Shown here: positions 44,703 through 51,384 of the stretch, one piece after another | Numbering within the stretch: the stretch's first letter is position 1 | Layout of the letters: the number at the start of each line of letters is the position of its first letter | Source of the DNA: Clostridia bacterium | GTDB taxonomy: Bacteria; Bacillota; Clostridia; Lachnospirales; Anaerotignaceae | Length of the DNA stretch: 64,000 nt | Assembly (NCBI GenBank): GCA_022786605.1 | Contig: JALFWW010000021.1 | Location: forward strand, 1 to 64,000 | Direction: 5' to 3' | Made by a program: the position numbers and the translations under genes | Notes under the pieces: generated by a model | Told to the model about the DNA's origin: nothing | Database searches by the model: none | Seen by the model: the letters and a program-made list of their open reading frames with translations, nothing else

Positions 44703-44886
44703 CCTTTAGGGGCATCTTCATAAGAAAACAAAGAAAGCCAAAATCCTTATGATTACAAAGGATTTTGGCTTTCTTATTTTTTTATTTATTTGTTATGTTT
44801 TCTTATGAAGACAGCCGTCGCAATTCCCCTTAAGAAATCAAGGAAAAGAAAAATCAATGTTTTCTTAAGGGGAAGTTGCTTTCATT
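44703..44886 (-). repeat. Dispersed two-hairpin repeat, copy R8 (full length, best conserved)
   Basis: Reverse orientation. Hairpin 2 comes first: CTTCATAAGAAAACA (44716-44730) pairs with TGTTTTCTTATGAAG (44796-44810) and encloses AAGAAAGCCAAAATCC / GGATTTTGGCTTTCTT. Hairpin 1 is GCAATTCCCCTTAAGAAA paired with TTTCTTAAGGGGAAGTTGC. It occupies most of the 44590-44900 gap and likely terminates the phosphatase gene. Confidence 0.9.
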
Positions 44887-44900
44887 CATCCGTTCTCTTT

Positions 44901-45692
44901 TCATTCCGGCACTTTGCCGTCACCGCGATAATGGGCATAAGCCTTCCCGCGCACCTGCACAAACTCCATTTCTGGATAGCGCAGGGCTGTGAGATAGCCA
45001 CCATAAACGCACCCTTGGTCAATGTCAACGGTGTTATTCACCAAGTCAGGGCGTTCCGCCACCGTATGTCCATAGACCACCAAGGCTTTGCCGTTGTAAG
45101 ACGCCGCCCAGTCCCGTCTTTGGGGTCTGCCGTTTTCGTCAGTTTCGCCGGTAGTTTCGCCATAAAGGCACACCGCCCGTATCTTACCGGAAAAATATCC
45201 CATACTTTCTTCCTGCAGACCGCCGTGGACCACTGCCAGCCGTTTTTTATCCAGCAAAAGATAATAACACTGGCTTTCATAGCACTGCATATAGCGGCTG
45301 CGGAAGGCCTGCCGTTCCTCCCTGCTGAGCTTGTCCAGTTCCGCCACGGTTTTCTCCAGACCATGAGAAATGCGCACACGATTCCCCAGAAAATAGCGGT
45401 AAAGCTTATTGCAGTGGTTGCCGTGGACCCAGAAACCGCCGTTGTAAGCCACCTGATCCATCCAGAAATTCAGGCACGCCAAATTGGCAGGACCTTTATC
45501 GGACACATCCCCCACGGAAATGAGCCGCCGTTTGTCCGGGTGGACATAAATGCCTTTTTCCTCCCGATAGCCCAGCTTTTCCACCAGCTGGATCAATTCC
45601 TCATAACAGCCATGGACATCGCCGATGATATCATATTGATTTTCACGGAACTCCAATATACGGAAGTTCCGTTCCCGTCGTTCCTTTTTCAT
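44901..45692 (-). CDS. Metallophosphoesterase, PrpE/diadenosine tetraphosphatase-like
   Basis: 263 residues from the ATG at 45692. Motifs of the calcineurin-like fold are complete: YDIIGDVHGCYEEL, VGDVSDKGP, WVHGNHCNK, VVHGG and YGHTV. The pattern matches PrpE-type bis(5'-nucleosyl)-tetraphosphatases/protein phosphatases. The start is uncertain: alternative GTG and TTG lie 2 and 3 codons upstream. All are inside a short overlapping frame with a strong ribosome site (45643-45738), suggesting coupled translation. Confidence 0.8.
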   Translation of the reverse strand: MKKERRERNFRILEFRENQYDIIGDVHGCYEELIQLVEKLGYREEKGIYVHPDKRRLISVGDVSDKGPANLACLNFWMDQVAYNGGFWVHGNHCNKLYRYFLGNRVRISHGLEKTVAELDKLSREERQAFRSRYMQCYESQCYYLLLDKKRLAVVHGGLQEESMGYFSGKIRAVCLYGETTGETDENGRPQRRDWAASYNGKALVVYGHTVAERPDLVNNTVDIDQGCVYGGYLTALRYPEMEFVQVRGKAYAHYRGDGKVPE

Positions 45693-45738
45693 ATACACCA
45701 ATCATTTCTACTTCTGTTTTTTCAATCTTTTTTATCAT
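45643..45738 (-). CDS. 31-residue leader-type frame overlapping the phosphatase start
   Basis: AAAGGAG lies 10 nt before an ATG opening MIKKIEKTEVEMIGVYEKGT and ending 11 codons later at 45643. The phosphatase start (45692) lies inside it in another frame and has no good ribosome site of its own. This looks like a leader peptide used for translational coupling, or less likely a mis-set N-terminus. Confidence 0.4.
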   Translation of the reverse strand: MIKKIEKTEVEMIGVYEKGTTGTELPYIGVP

Positions 45739-45819
45739 AACATAAAATCTCCTTTCCGTGCAAAAAAAGTGAAAAAACTTTCTTCCTGCCGCATAAAGTA
45801 GTGACAGGAGGTGGTATAT

Positions 45820-45960
45820 ATGTATGGAAAACGAGAGATCCCCGCACCCTTTGCGCCCCAGAAGCAAAAAGCAAAACCACAGAAAACCCCGCCAAAGCAG
45901 AATTCCGGCGGTTGTTCTCCGGCAGCGGTGCTTCTGCTGTTGGAGCTGCTTTCTCAGTAA
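45820..45960 (+). CDS. 46-residue Lys/Pro/Gln-rich small protein
   Basis: AGGAGG is 8 nt before the ATG. The product is MYGKREIPAPFAPQKQKAKP, followed by QKTPPKQNSGGCSPAAV and a Leu-rich end (LLLLELLSQ). A strong terminator follows 5 nt after the stop, so it is a self-contained unit. No family recognised. Size and composition recall small spore or coat proteins of clostridia, which is only a guess. Confidence 0.6.
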   Translation: MYGKREIPAPFAPQKQKAKPQKTPPKQNSGGCSPAAVLLLLELLSQ

Positions 45961-45963
45961 ACA

Positions 45964-46008
45964 GATACGGCGTATTTCCCCTTTCGGAAAATACGCCGTA
46001 TTTTTTCT
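45964..46008. terminator. Strong terminator between convergent genes
   Basis: ATACGGCGTATTTCC pairs with GGAAAATACGCCGTAT and is followed by TTTTTT. Confidence 0.85.
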
Positions 46009-46011
46009 ATT

Positions 46012-46266
46012 TTACAGTCCCATAAGTCCCATGATCTGCCGCATTTGTGTACGGTCGCTTTCTGGCAGACTTTGGGATACAGCCGCCAACAAAGCTTTCT
46101 GTTCTTCTTTGGACAAGCTGCCCCCTTGTGCCAGCGCTTCTCCATATTCCAGAAAAACATCTAATCTCTCCAGTCCTGTTTTACCCTTGCTTTTTTCCTG
46201 AGCTTCCTGAATCAGCCGCAGCCGTTCCTCGCCCAGGGCTTCCATTTGTGCCTTTGTCCAGTCCAT
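46012..46266 (-). CDS. Small helical protein of the subtilase locus
   Basis: 84 residues from the ATG at 46266, which has AGGAGGG upstream. Almost entirely helical (MDWTKAQMEALGEERLRLIQ ... KEEQKALLAAVSQSL) with a C-terminal QMRQIMGLMGL. It overlaps the end of the upstream gene by 86 nt. No family recognised. It is downstream of another helical protein gene divergent from the subtilase gene. Confidence 0.55.
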   Translation of the reverse strand: MDWTKAQMEALGEERLRLIQEAQEKSKGKTGLERLDVFLEYGEALAQGGSLSKEEQKALLAAVSQSLPESDRTQMRQIMGLMGL

Positions 46267-46666
46267 CCAATCCCTCCTTTTGTATGAGGATCTCCCTTGC
46301 GTCCATAACACGCATAAGGGTATCCAGTCTTGTCTGTTCATCTTGGGACAGGCAGGGGCGAATGGCTGAAAGCATCTGCCGTCTGCGCGCGGAAATGGGC
46401 AGGGTATCCCGGCTCCTTGCCTGAAGGACGCCTCCCGTCAGCATCCGCCGCATTTCCATGAGCCGCACCACCACATACAGGTTCCGCTGATACTCCTGAT
46501 CCAGAAAGGGAATGGCTGCCATAAGCATTTTCTCTTGTTTTTCCCCTTCCTCCATTGTCGGCACAGACTGCTGTGCGGGCTGCGGCGTATCCTGCCCCAT
46601 GAGCCGGCGCAGTCTTTCCAGCCTTCCTGCCAGCTGTATGAGCTCTGTTTTCCGGTTTTCCTCCAT
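46181..46666 (-). CDS. Helical protein divergent from the subtilase gene
   Basis: 161 residues starting at 46666 (GGAGG upstream). It begins MEENRKTELIQLAGRLERLR and has a helical core MLMAAIPFLDQEYQRNLYVV followed by VRLMEMRRML and a second similar block (RRRQMLSAIRPCLSQDEQTR). The last 28 residues are Gly/Ser-rich and overlap the next gene, which may reflect a frameshifted end. The layout resembles the 142-residue protein after the subtilase (53058), so the two may be distant relatives. Function unknown. Confidence 0.55.
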   Translation of the reverse strand: MEENRKTELIQLAGRLERLRRLMGQDTPQPAQQSVPTMEEGEKQEKMLMAAIPFLDQEYQRNLYVVVRLMEMRRMLTGGVLQARSRDTLPISARRRQMLSAIRPCLSQDEQTRLDTLMRVMDAREILIQKEGLDGLDKGTNGSPGRGTAAADSGSSGKKQG

Positions 46667-46785
46667 GGTATCTCCTCCATCCTGTCCTTCAACAAAAGAT
46701 ATGCCGCAGGAGAGAAAAAAAGAACTCCTTTCCATTCCCCAAAAACCAGCCCCGCGCATACTCTGTCAGAAAGGGGGTCTTTCAA

Positions 46786-47067
46786 ATGGAGCATTTTACA
46801 GATACCGCCATTTCGCCAAAACCATTCCCCACAGGAAAAGGCATCGGCATTGCCGTACTGGACACAGGCATTTCTCCTGTGGCGGATTTTACCATACCCA
46901 ATAACCGCATTGCTGTTTTTCGGGATTTCATCAACGGACGGTCAACGCCTTACGACGATAACGGACACGGGACCCATGTGACAGGCGCAAAAAAGAAACA
47001 GCGCCCATGTTTGTACACAGGCGCTGTCTCTTTCCATTTTCTGTTTATGCTTTTATGTAGGAGTTAG
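46786..47067 (+). CDS. Subtilase N-terminal part, interrupted by an inserted element
   Basis: The frame opens MEHFTDTAISPKPFPTGKGI with the catalytic-Asp motif IAVLDTGIS and reaches the catalytic-His motif DDNGHGTHVTG (residue 67, position 46986). It then runs 27 unrelated codons into the inserted element and stops at 47067. AAAGGGGG precedes the ATG. There is no signal peptide, so the protein is intracellular and resembles the AprX/intracellular subtilisin type. Joined to 52378-53043 it would give a complete 288-residue S8 protease; as it stands it should be inactive. Confidence 0.85.
   Translation: MEHFTDTAISPKPFPTGKGIGIAVLDTGISPVADFTIPNNRIAVFRDFINGRSTPYDDNGHGTHVTGAKKKQRPCLYTGAVSFHFLFMLLCRS
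46972..46992 (+). other. Left attachment site (attL)
   Basis: ACCCATGTGACAGGC overlaps the codons for THVTG of the subtilase and continues into CAGGCGCAAAA (46982-46992), the right arm of the reconstructed attP palindrome. Confidence 0.7.
46994..47028. terminator. Terminator just inside the left end of the element
   Basis: ACAGCGCC pairs with GGCGCTGT across a 14-nt loop. It is flanked by CTCTTT on the plus strand and by TTTCTTTTTT on the minus strand, so it can end the dctPQM operon and insulate the element from subtilase transcription. Confidence 0.7.
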
Positions 47068-47099
47068 AGATTATCTATTGTCTATTTATCTTTTGTGTC

Positions 47100-47180
47100 T
47101 TACTGGAACATGAGAAATGCCACCAGTACGATGATGCAGGCATCTATCAAGTGGCTGCAAACATTTTTACACCACTGCAT
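47100..47180 (-). CDS. 26-residue membrane peptide at the end of the TRAP operon
   Basis: The frame opens 20 nt after the dctM stop with AAGGAAGG upstream of its ATG. The product has a Cys/His-containing N-terminus (MQWCKNVCSHLIDAC) and a hydrophobic C-terminal stretch (IIVLVAFLMFQ), as expected for a single-span peptide. It is too short for family assignment. Position suggests an accessory of the TRAP transporter. Confidence 0.5.
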   Translation of the reverse strand: MQWCKNVCSHLIDACIIVLVAFLMFQ

Positions 47181-47200
47181 GATTTTTTCGCCTTCCTTCT

Positions 47201-48493
47201 TTAACCTAACAGATTCGGCAGGAACATGGAAATTGCCGGTACATAGGTGATCAGCATCAATGTGGCGATCATCAGGATCAGGAAAGGAATGATACCCTTG
47301 ATGACCACATCCAGCGTCGTTTCCCCAACACGGGAGGCAACGAACAGGTTAACACCCAGAGGAGGTGTGATGAAGCCGATAGCCAAGTTGGTTACCATGA
47401 TGATACCGAAGTGAACGGGGTCAACGCCCAGCGCTGTTACAACTGGGAACAGGATGGGAGCCAGAATCATGATAGCACATACTGTTTCCATAAAGCAGCC
47501 TACCAACAGCAGCAGCAGGTTGATCAAAAGCAGGATCAGTACTTTGCTGTCTGTCATAGTTGTCAGCAGTGTGGCAACAGTTGTAGGGATACGGCCCAGT
47601 GTCAGGACTTTGGAGAAACCGGTCGCGCAGCCGATAACCACCAGAATGGTCGCGGTTGTTTCGCAGGCTCTCTTTGTTACGTCGATCAGCTGTTTAAAGT
47701 TCAGTTCTTTATGCACGAACAGACCGATGATCAAGCTGTAGATTACGGATACAGCAGCGGCTTCTGTCGGTGTAAAGATACCGCCGTAGATACCGCCCAG
47801 AATGATAACGGGGGACAGCAGTGCCCATTTACCTCTCCATACTTCACGGAGCGCACGACCGATGCTGAAAGGTTCGGTATCGCCTTTATAGCCAGCGGTT
47901 CTTGCGTAAAAATAGCTGTAAGCGATCAGTACCAGACCAATGAGGATACCAGGGATGAAACCTGCCAAAAACAGAGAGCTTACGGAGCTGTTTACGGTTA
48001 CAGAGTAAACAACCATAGGGATACTGGGCGGGATGATAACGCCGATGGAACCAGCGGCGGCGATGAGCGCCAGTACGAATTTTTTATCATAGCCTTTTTC
48101 CAGCATGGTAGGAACCACCATGCCGCCGACAGCCGCTACTGTTGCCGGACCGGAACCGGAAATAGCCGCAAAGAACATACAAACAACAACGGTTACAATG
48201 GCAAGACCGCCGCGGATTCTGCCGAAGAATACGTTGGCAACGTCCAGCAGACGTTTGGAAATACCGCCGCCGCCCATGAGTTCACCGGCGAATACGAAGA
48301 ACGGAATCGCCATGATAGGGAAAGAGTCTGTACCAGTTACCATGTTACGCGCCACAAAACCCAGTGTCAGCTGATCTGTAGCGAAGATGTAAGCCAAAGA
48401 AGCGATCCCCAGAGAGAAACCAATGGGAACAGTCAAAACAAGGCTGACGATCAATGTGATAAATACCACTGCTGCAATTGCTCCAGTTGTCAT
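47201..48493 (-). CDS. dctM: TRAP transporter large permease subunit
   Basis: 430 residues with about twelve helices. Family hallmarks are VPIGFSLGIASLAYIF, AIPFFVFAGELMGGGGIS, SGSGPATVAAVGG, and the C-terminal ITPPLGVNLFVAS. It forms the ion-coupled translocation channel of a tripartite ATP-independent transporter. Its start overlaps the dctQ stop by 4 nt (ATGA). Carried inside the subtilase-interrupting element. Confidence 0.95.
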   Translation of the reverse strand: MTTGAIAAVVFITLIVSLVLTVPIGFSLGIASLAYIFATDQLTLGFVARNMVTGTDSFPIMAIPFFVFAGELMGGGGISKRLLDVANVFFGRIRGGLAIVTVVVCMFFAAISGSGPATVAAVGGMVVPTMLEKGYDKKFVLALIAAAGSIGVIIPPSIPMVVYSVTVNSSVSSLFLAGFIPGILIGLVLIAYSYFYARTAGYKGDTEPFSIGRALREVWRGKWALLSPVIILGGIYGGIFTPTEAAAVSVIYSLIIGLFVHKELNFKQLIDVTKRACETTATILVVIGCATGFSKVLTLGRIPTTVATLLTTMTDSKVLILLLINLLLLLVGCFMETVCAIMILAPILFPVVTALGVDPVHFGIIMVTNLAIGFITPPLGVNLFVASRVGETTLDVVIKGIIPFLILMIATLMLITYVPAISMFLPNLLG

Positions 48494-48978
48494 GCTTCCT
48501 GCACCTCCTCATGATTATGCAACGCTTTGATTCTTCTGATGATGCACTGAATCTGGCGGATGGCTGTCAGAACGAAGCCAACCAGAGGTGCCGCGTATAC
48601 AAACTGCATGGGTACATGCAGGGCGGGAGAAATCTGACCGCTGGCAGATATCTTCTGGAAAACGGTTACAGATGTTACCGCAATGAAGATGGCAAAAGCC
48701 AATACAATGATTTCACTGAGGATTTCCACATAAGGACGCGCTTTTTTGGGATAAATATTGATGGCAGCGTCGATGCGGATATGGGCTTCTTTTTTCGCTG
48801 TGTAAGCCACAGAGAAATAAACCAGCCATACAAACAGATATCTTGCCATTTCTTCAGACCATGTCAGAGAGCTATGGAATACATAACGCATGACAACCTG
48901 AATAAAAATGATAATACTCATCAAAAACATCAAAGGCACGATGAAGCATGCTTCCAGATGTTCATTCAAAAACTTCAT
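48490..48978 (-). CDS. dctQ: TRAP transporter small permease subunit
   Basis: 162 residues with four helices. RYVFHSSLTWSEEMARYLFVWLVY is the diagnostic DctQ segment (about 31-54). It pairs with DctM. It follows dctP by 24 nt and overlaps dctM by 4 nt, so the three genes are one operon in the order dctP-dctQ-dctM. Confidence 0.93.
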   Translation of the reverse strand: MKFLNEHLEACFIVPLMFLMSIIIFIQVVMRYVFHSSLTWSEEMARYLFVWLVYFSVAYTAKKEAHIRIDAAINIYPKKARPYVEILSEIIVLAFAIFIAVTSVTVFQKISASGQISPALHVPMQFVYAAPLVGFVLTAIRQIQCIIRRIKALHNHEEVQEA

Positions 48979-49002
48979 ACCTTTTTTCCCTCCCCTGTAT
49001 CT

Positions 49003-50163
49003 TTACGCCGCAGGTGCCGCATCAGCTTCTGTCTGTGCCGGTGCGTCCGCTGTCTGTTCTGCGGGATATTTTTCTTTTGCTTTTTCGGCTTCGCTGTAAA
49101 GCAGATCGATGACTTCAGGATGTTCTACTTTTTCATAAGCCATATCTTTGATGCCCGCGCAAGCGGCTTTCATTTCTTCCACCACTTCAGGGCTCAGTTC
49201 AGAATAGTTCATGCCGGGATAATTTTTGATATTTTCCAGCGCAACAGCTTCGTATTCGGAACATCTTGCACGTTCATAGGCAACGGCTTCATCGGAAATT
49301 TTCAGGATGATTTCCTGCTGTTCCGGTGTCAGTTCGTTGAATGTCTCTCCACTCATGAGGATCACATAAGGAGAGTAGATATGTTTTGTATAAACATAGT
49401 ATTTCTGTACTTCCTGGAATTTGGACTGCCATGTCAGTTCCGCGCCGTTGTCCTGACCATCTACAGTACCCTGCTGCAAAGCAGTAAACAGTTCTGTAAA
49501 GGCCATAGGTGTCGGGTTGGCGCCGTAGGCTTTCCACTGTGCCAGCTGCAGTTCGTTTTCCATGATACGGATTTTCAGACCTTTCAGGTCATCCATGGAT
49601 TCGATGGGTTTATCTGTGGTAGAGAGTGTACGGAAAGAGTTTTCCTGCCACTGCAGCAGCTGGAAACCAACTTCCTTCAGCTGTTCGCCCAGATAATCCC
49701 CCAGTTCGCCGTCCAGCACTTCATAAACCTGCTGTTTGTTTTCAAAAATCCAAGGGATATCCAAACAGTAAATATCATTACAGAAAGCCGCCACTGTGGC
49801 GTTTGTCGCCAGTACGATATCATAGTCACCAAACTGACAGCTTTCCAGCAATTCACGTTCACTGCCCAATACGTTGTCTGTATAAATATCTACAGTCATG
49901 GCACCGTTTGTTTCCTGTTCCAGACGCATCTTGAAAAATTTCGCCGCGTCGATGGTAGCAGGGGCGTTGCCCAGAGCATAGATCAAATGTTTGCAGTCTT
50001 CCTGCAGTTCCACGCCTGATTCAAAGGTAACAGGCTCCACCTTCTTTTCTACAAACCCAGCGGGTGTTGCAGGTTCTGCGGTTTCCTCTTTCTGTTCCCC
50101 GCAGCCGGTCATCCCCAGCAGCATGGCAGTTGCCAGCGCCAGAACACCGAGTCTTTTTTTCAT
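49003..50163 (-). CDS. dctP: TRAP transporter substrate-binding lipoprotein
   Basis: 386 residues. Lipobox MTGC (C21) anchors it to the membrane, as Gram-positive TRAP systems need. The DctP fold follows, with YTDNVLGSERELLESCQFGDYDIV and the ligand-carboxylate region LKGLKIRIMEN (Arg). An Ala/Glu-rich tail ends the protein. The substrate is likely an organic acid, by family, but cannot be specified. GGGAGGAG precedes the ATG. First gene of the TRAP operon. Confidence 0.93.
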   Translation of the reverse strand: MKKRLGVLALATAMLLGMTGCGEQKEETAEPATPAGFVEKKVEPVTFESGVELQEDCKHLIYALGNAPATIDAAKFFKMRLEQETNGAMTVDIYTDNVLGSERELLESCQFGDYDIVLATNATVAAFCNDIYCLDIPWIFENKQQVYEVLDGELGDYLGEQLKEVGFQLLQWQENSFRTLSTTDKPIESMDDLKGLKIRIMENELQLAQWKAYGANPTPMAFTELFTALQQGTVDGQDNGAELTWQSKFQEVQKYYVYTKHIYSPYVILMSGETFNELTPEQQEIILKISDEAVAYERARCSEYEAVALENIKNYPGMNYSELSPEVVEEMKAACAGIKDMAYEKVEHPEVIDLLYSEAEKAKEKYPAEQTADAPAQTEADAAPAA

Positions 50164-50217
50164 ACTTACTCCTCCCTTTTTTCTTTAGAATCCTCCCAAA
50201 AGCACATCTTTTTTTAA

Positions 50218-50584
50218 AAGAAATTCTTTTTTTAAAACATAAAGTAAACTTCTTTGTTTAAATAAAACTTCTTTTTTGTAAGATAAAGCTTTTTATTAGA
50301 TTATATTTAATACAATTTTAATTTTCAATAGGTATTTATTACGTTTTGTAGACATTTATCCTCGCCGTGTAAACACTCTTATTATACATATCAAACAAAT
50401 ATTTTGAATCATTATACATTTCTTACAATTGTATACTAGATTTTTTATTCACTTTTCCTTCCAAAAAAATCTTATTTTTCAAAATAAATCCTTCTTTTTA
50501 TCGCTTACATGGTGGATTCGTCTTATCTGCAAAACGTATTCTTTTCATTTATCTATTGAATTTTTACACAACCCGCCTTACAAT
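50218..50584. promoter_or_regulatory. Divergent dctP / gntR control region
   Basis: The 492-bp AT-rich gap holds no gene. At 50218-50298 four imperfect 20-bp units (consensus AAANCTTCTTTTTTA) lie in tandem in the dctP leader. ATTATACAT occurs twice, at 50381-50389 and 50411-50419, exactly 30 bp apart, each giving a minus-strand TATAAT for dctP. The plus-strand gntR promoter is TTGAAT (50556-50561) and TACAAT (50579-50584), 17-bp spacer. The ATTATACAT pair is a candidate GntR operator. Confidence 0.5.
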
Positions 50585-50655
50585 AGAAATAGAAACGCTG
50601 TCACAAAGTTATCTAACATTGCGAAAAACTGCAAGCAGAGGGGGAGCAAGTAGCT

Positions 50656-51330
50656 ATGAGCGAAAAAATTACACTAGCGGATCAGATTTATGCAGACATT
50701 AAAAAAGAAATCACCAATAAACAGCTGATTTCTGGAGAAAAAATCAATATCAAAGAACTGGCGAGAAAATATGGCGTCAGCGATACACCCGTCAAACAGG
50801 CGCTGCAGCGTCTGGCAGAAGAAAAACTGGTAGTAAATACGCCCAACAAAGGCATGAGTGTTCGCACACTCACACCCCATGAACTGAATGATACCTTCGA
50901 TATCCGTCTGATGATGGACAGCTTTTTCATCAAAGATATCATCACCACCCTCAATTACAACAGCACCCTGCGGGATCAGCTTTTGGAAAACATGGAAAAA
51001 CAGAAACAATTCATTTCCTGCAATGATTCCACAGTAGACGCAGAAGGCTTTTTCCAGCTGGATCTGGAATTCCATATCCTGTATCTGACTGCTTCTGGCA
51101 ATCAGAAAGCCGTGGAGATTCTCAAAGACCTGCAGCCTTTCACATTCTCCGCGGGCACATATTTCAACCAGCCTCACTACCGTGATTGCGAATGCGTGCA
51201 GGAACATCAGGCGATCCTGGACGCTGCCCTTTCCGCCGATCCCGAAGGACTGCGCAAAGCCATCGAAAACCACATTGGCAATTCCCGCAGAGCATTCCAA
51301 CTGATTTTTAAAGTCAACCAGATGGTTTGA
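50656..51330 (+). CDS. GntR family (FCD/FadR-type) transcriptional regulator
   Basis: 224 residues. N-terminal winged HTH (about 8-75): ADQIYADIKKEITNKQLISG and ARKYGVSDTPVKQALQRLAEE. The all-helical FCD effector domain (about 85-215) contains the Asp/His metal-binding pattern in DLEFHILYLTASGN and HIGNSRRAF. Such regulators sense carboxylates. Divergent from dctPQM and likely its repressor. GGGGGAG precedes the ATG. Confidence 0.9.
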   Translation: MSEKITLADQIYADIKKEITNKQLISGEKINIKELARKYGVSDTPVKQALQRLAEEKLVVNTPNKGMSVRTLTPHELNDTFDIRLMMDSFFIKDIITTLNYNSTLRDQLLENMEKQKQFISCNDSTVDAEGFFQLDLEFHILYLTASGNQKAVEILKDLQPFTFSAGTYFNQPHYRDCECVQEHQAILDAALSADPEGLRKAIENHIGNSRRAFQLIFKVNQMV

Positions 51331-51338
51331 CGTCCATA

Positions 51339-51384
51339 AAAACAACGGAGAGCTTGTTTTCAAGCTTCTCCGTTGTTTTTTTTG
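51339..51384. terminator. Terminator shared by gntR and the recombinase gene
   Basis: AACAACGGAG and CTCCGTTGTT arms with an AGCTTG/CAAGCT inner stem and a T-run. The recombinase stop codon (51360-51362) lies inside the hairpin. Confidence 0.8.

Noticed and set aside
9299-44886. Repeat copies as insertion sequences
   Set aside because: They are about 180 bp, carry no open frame and no transposase is found in the window, so at most they are non-autonomous.
45643-45867. 74-codon frame at the phosphatase start
   Set aside because: Only its last 31 codons have a ribosome site; the upstream part overlaps the divergent small-gene promoter region.
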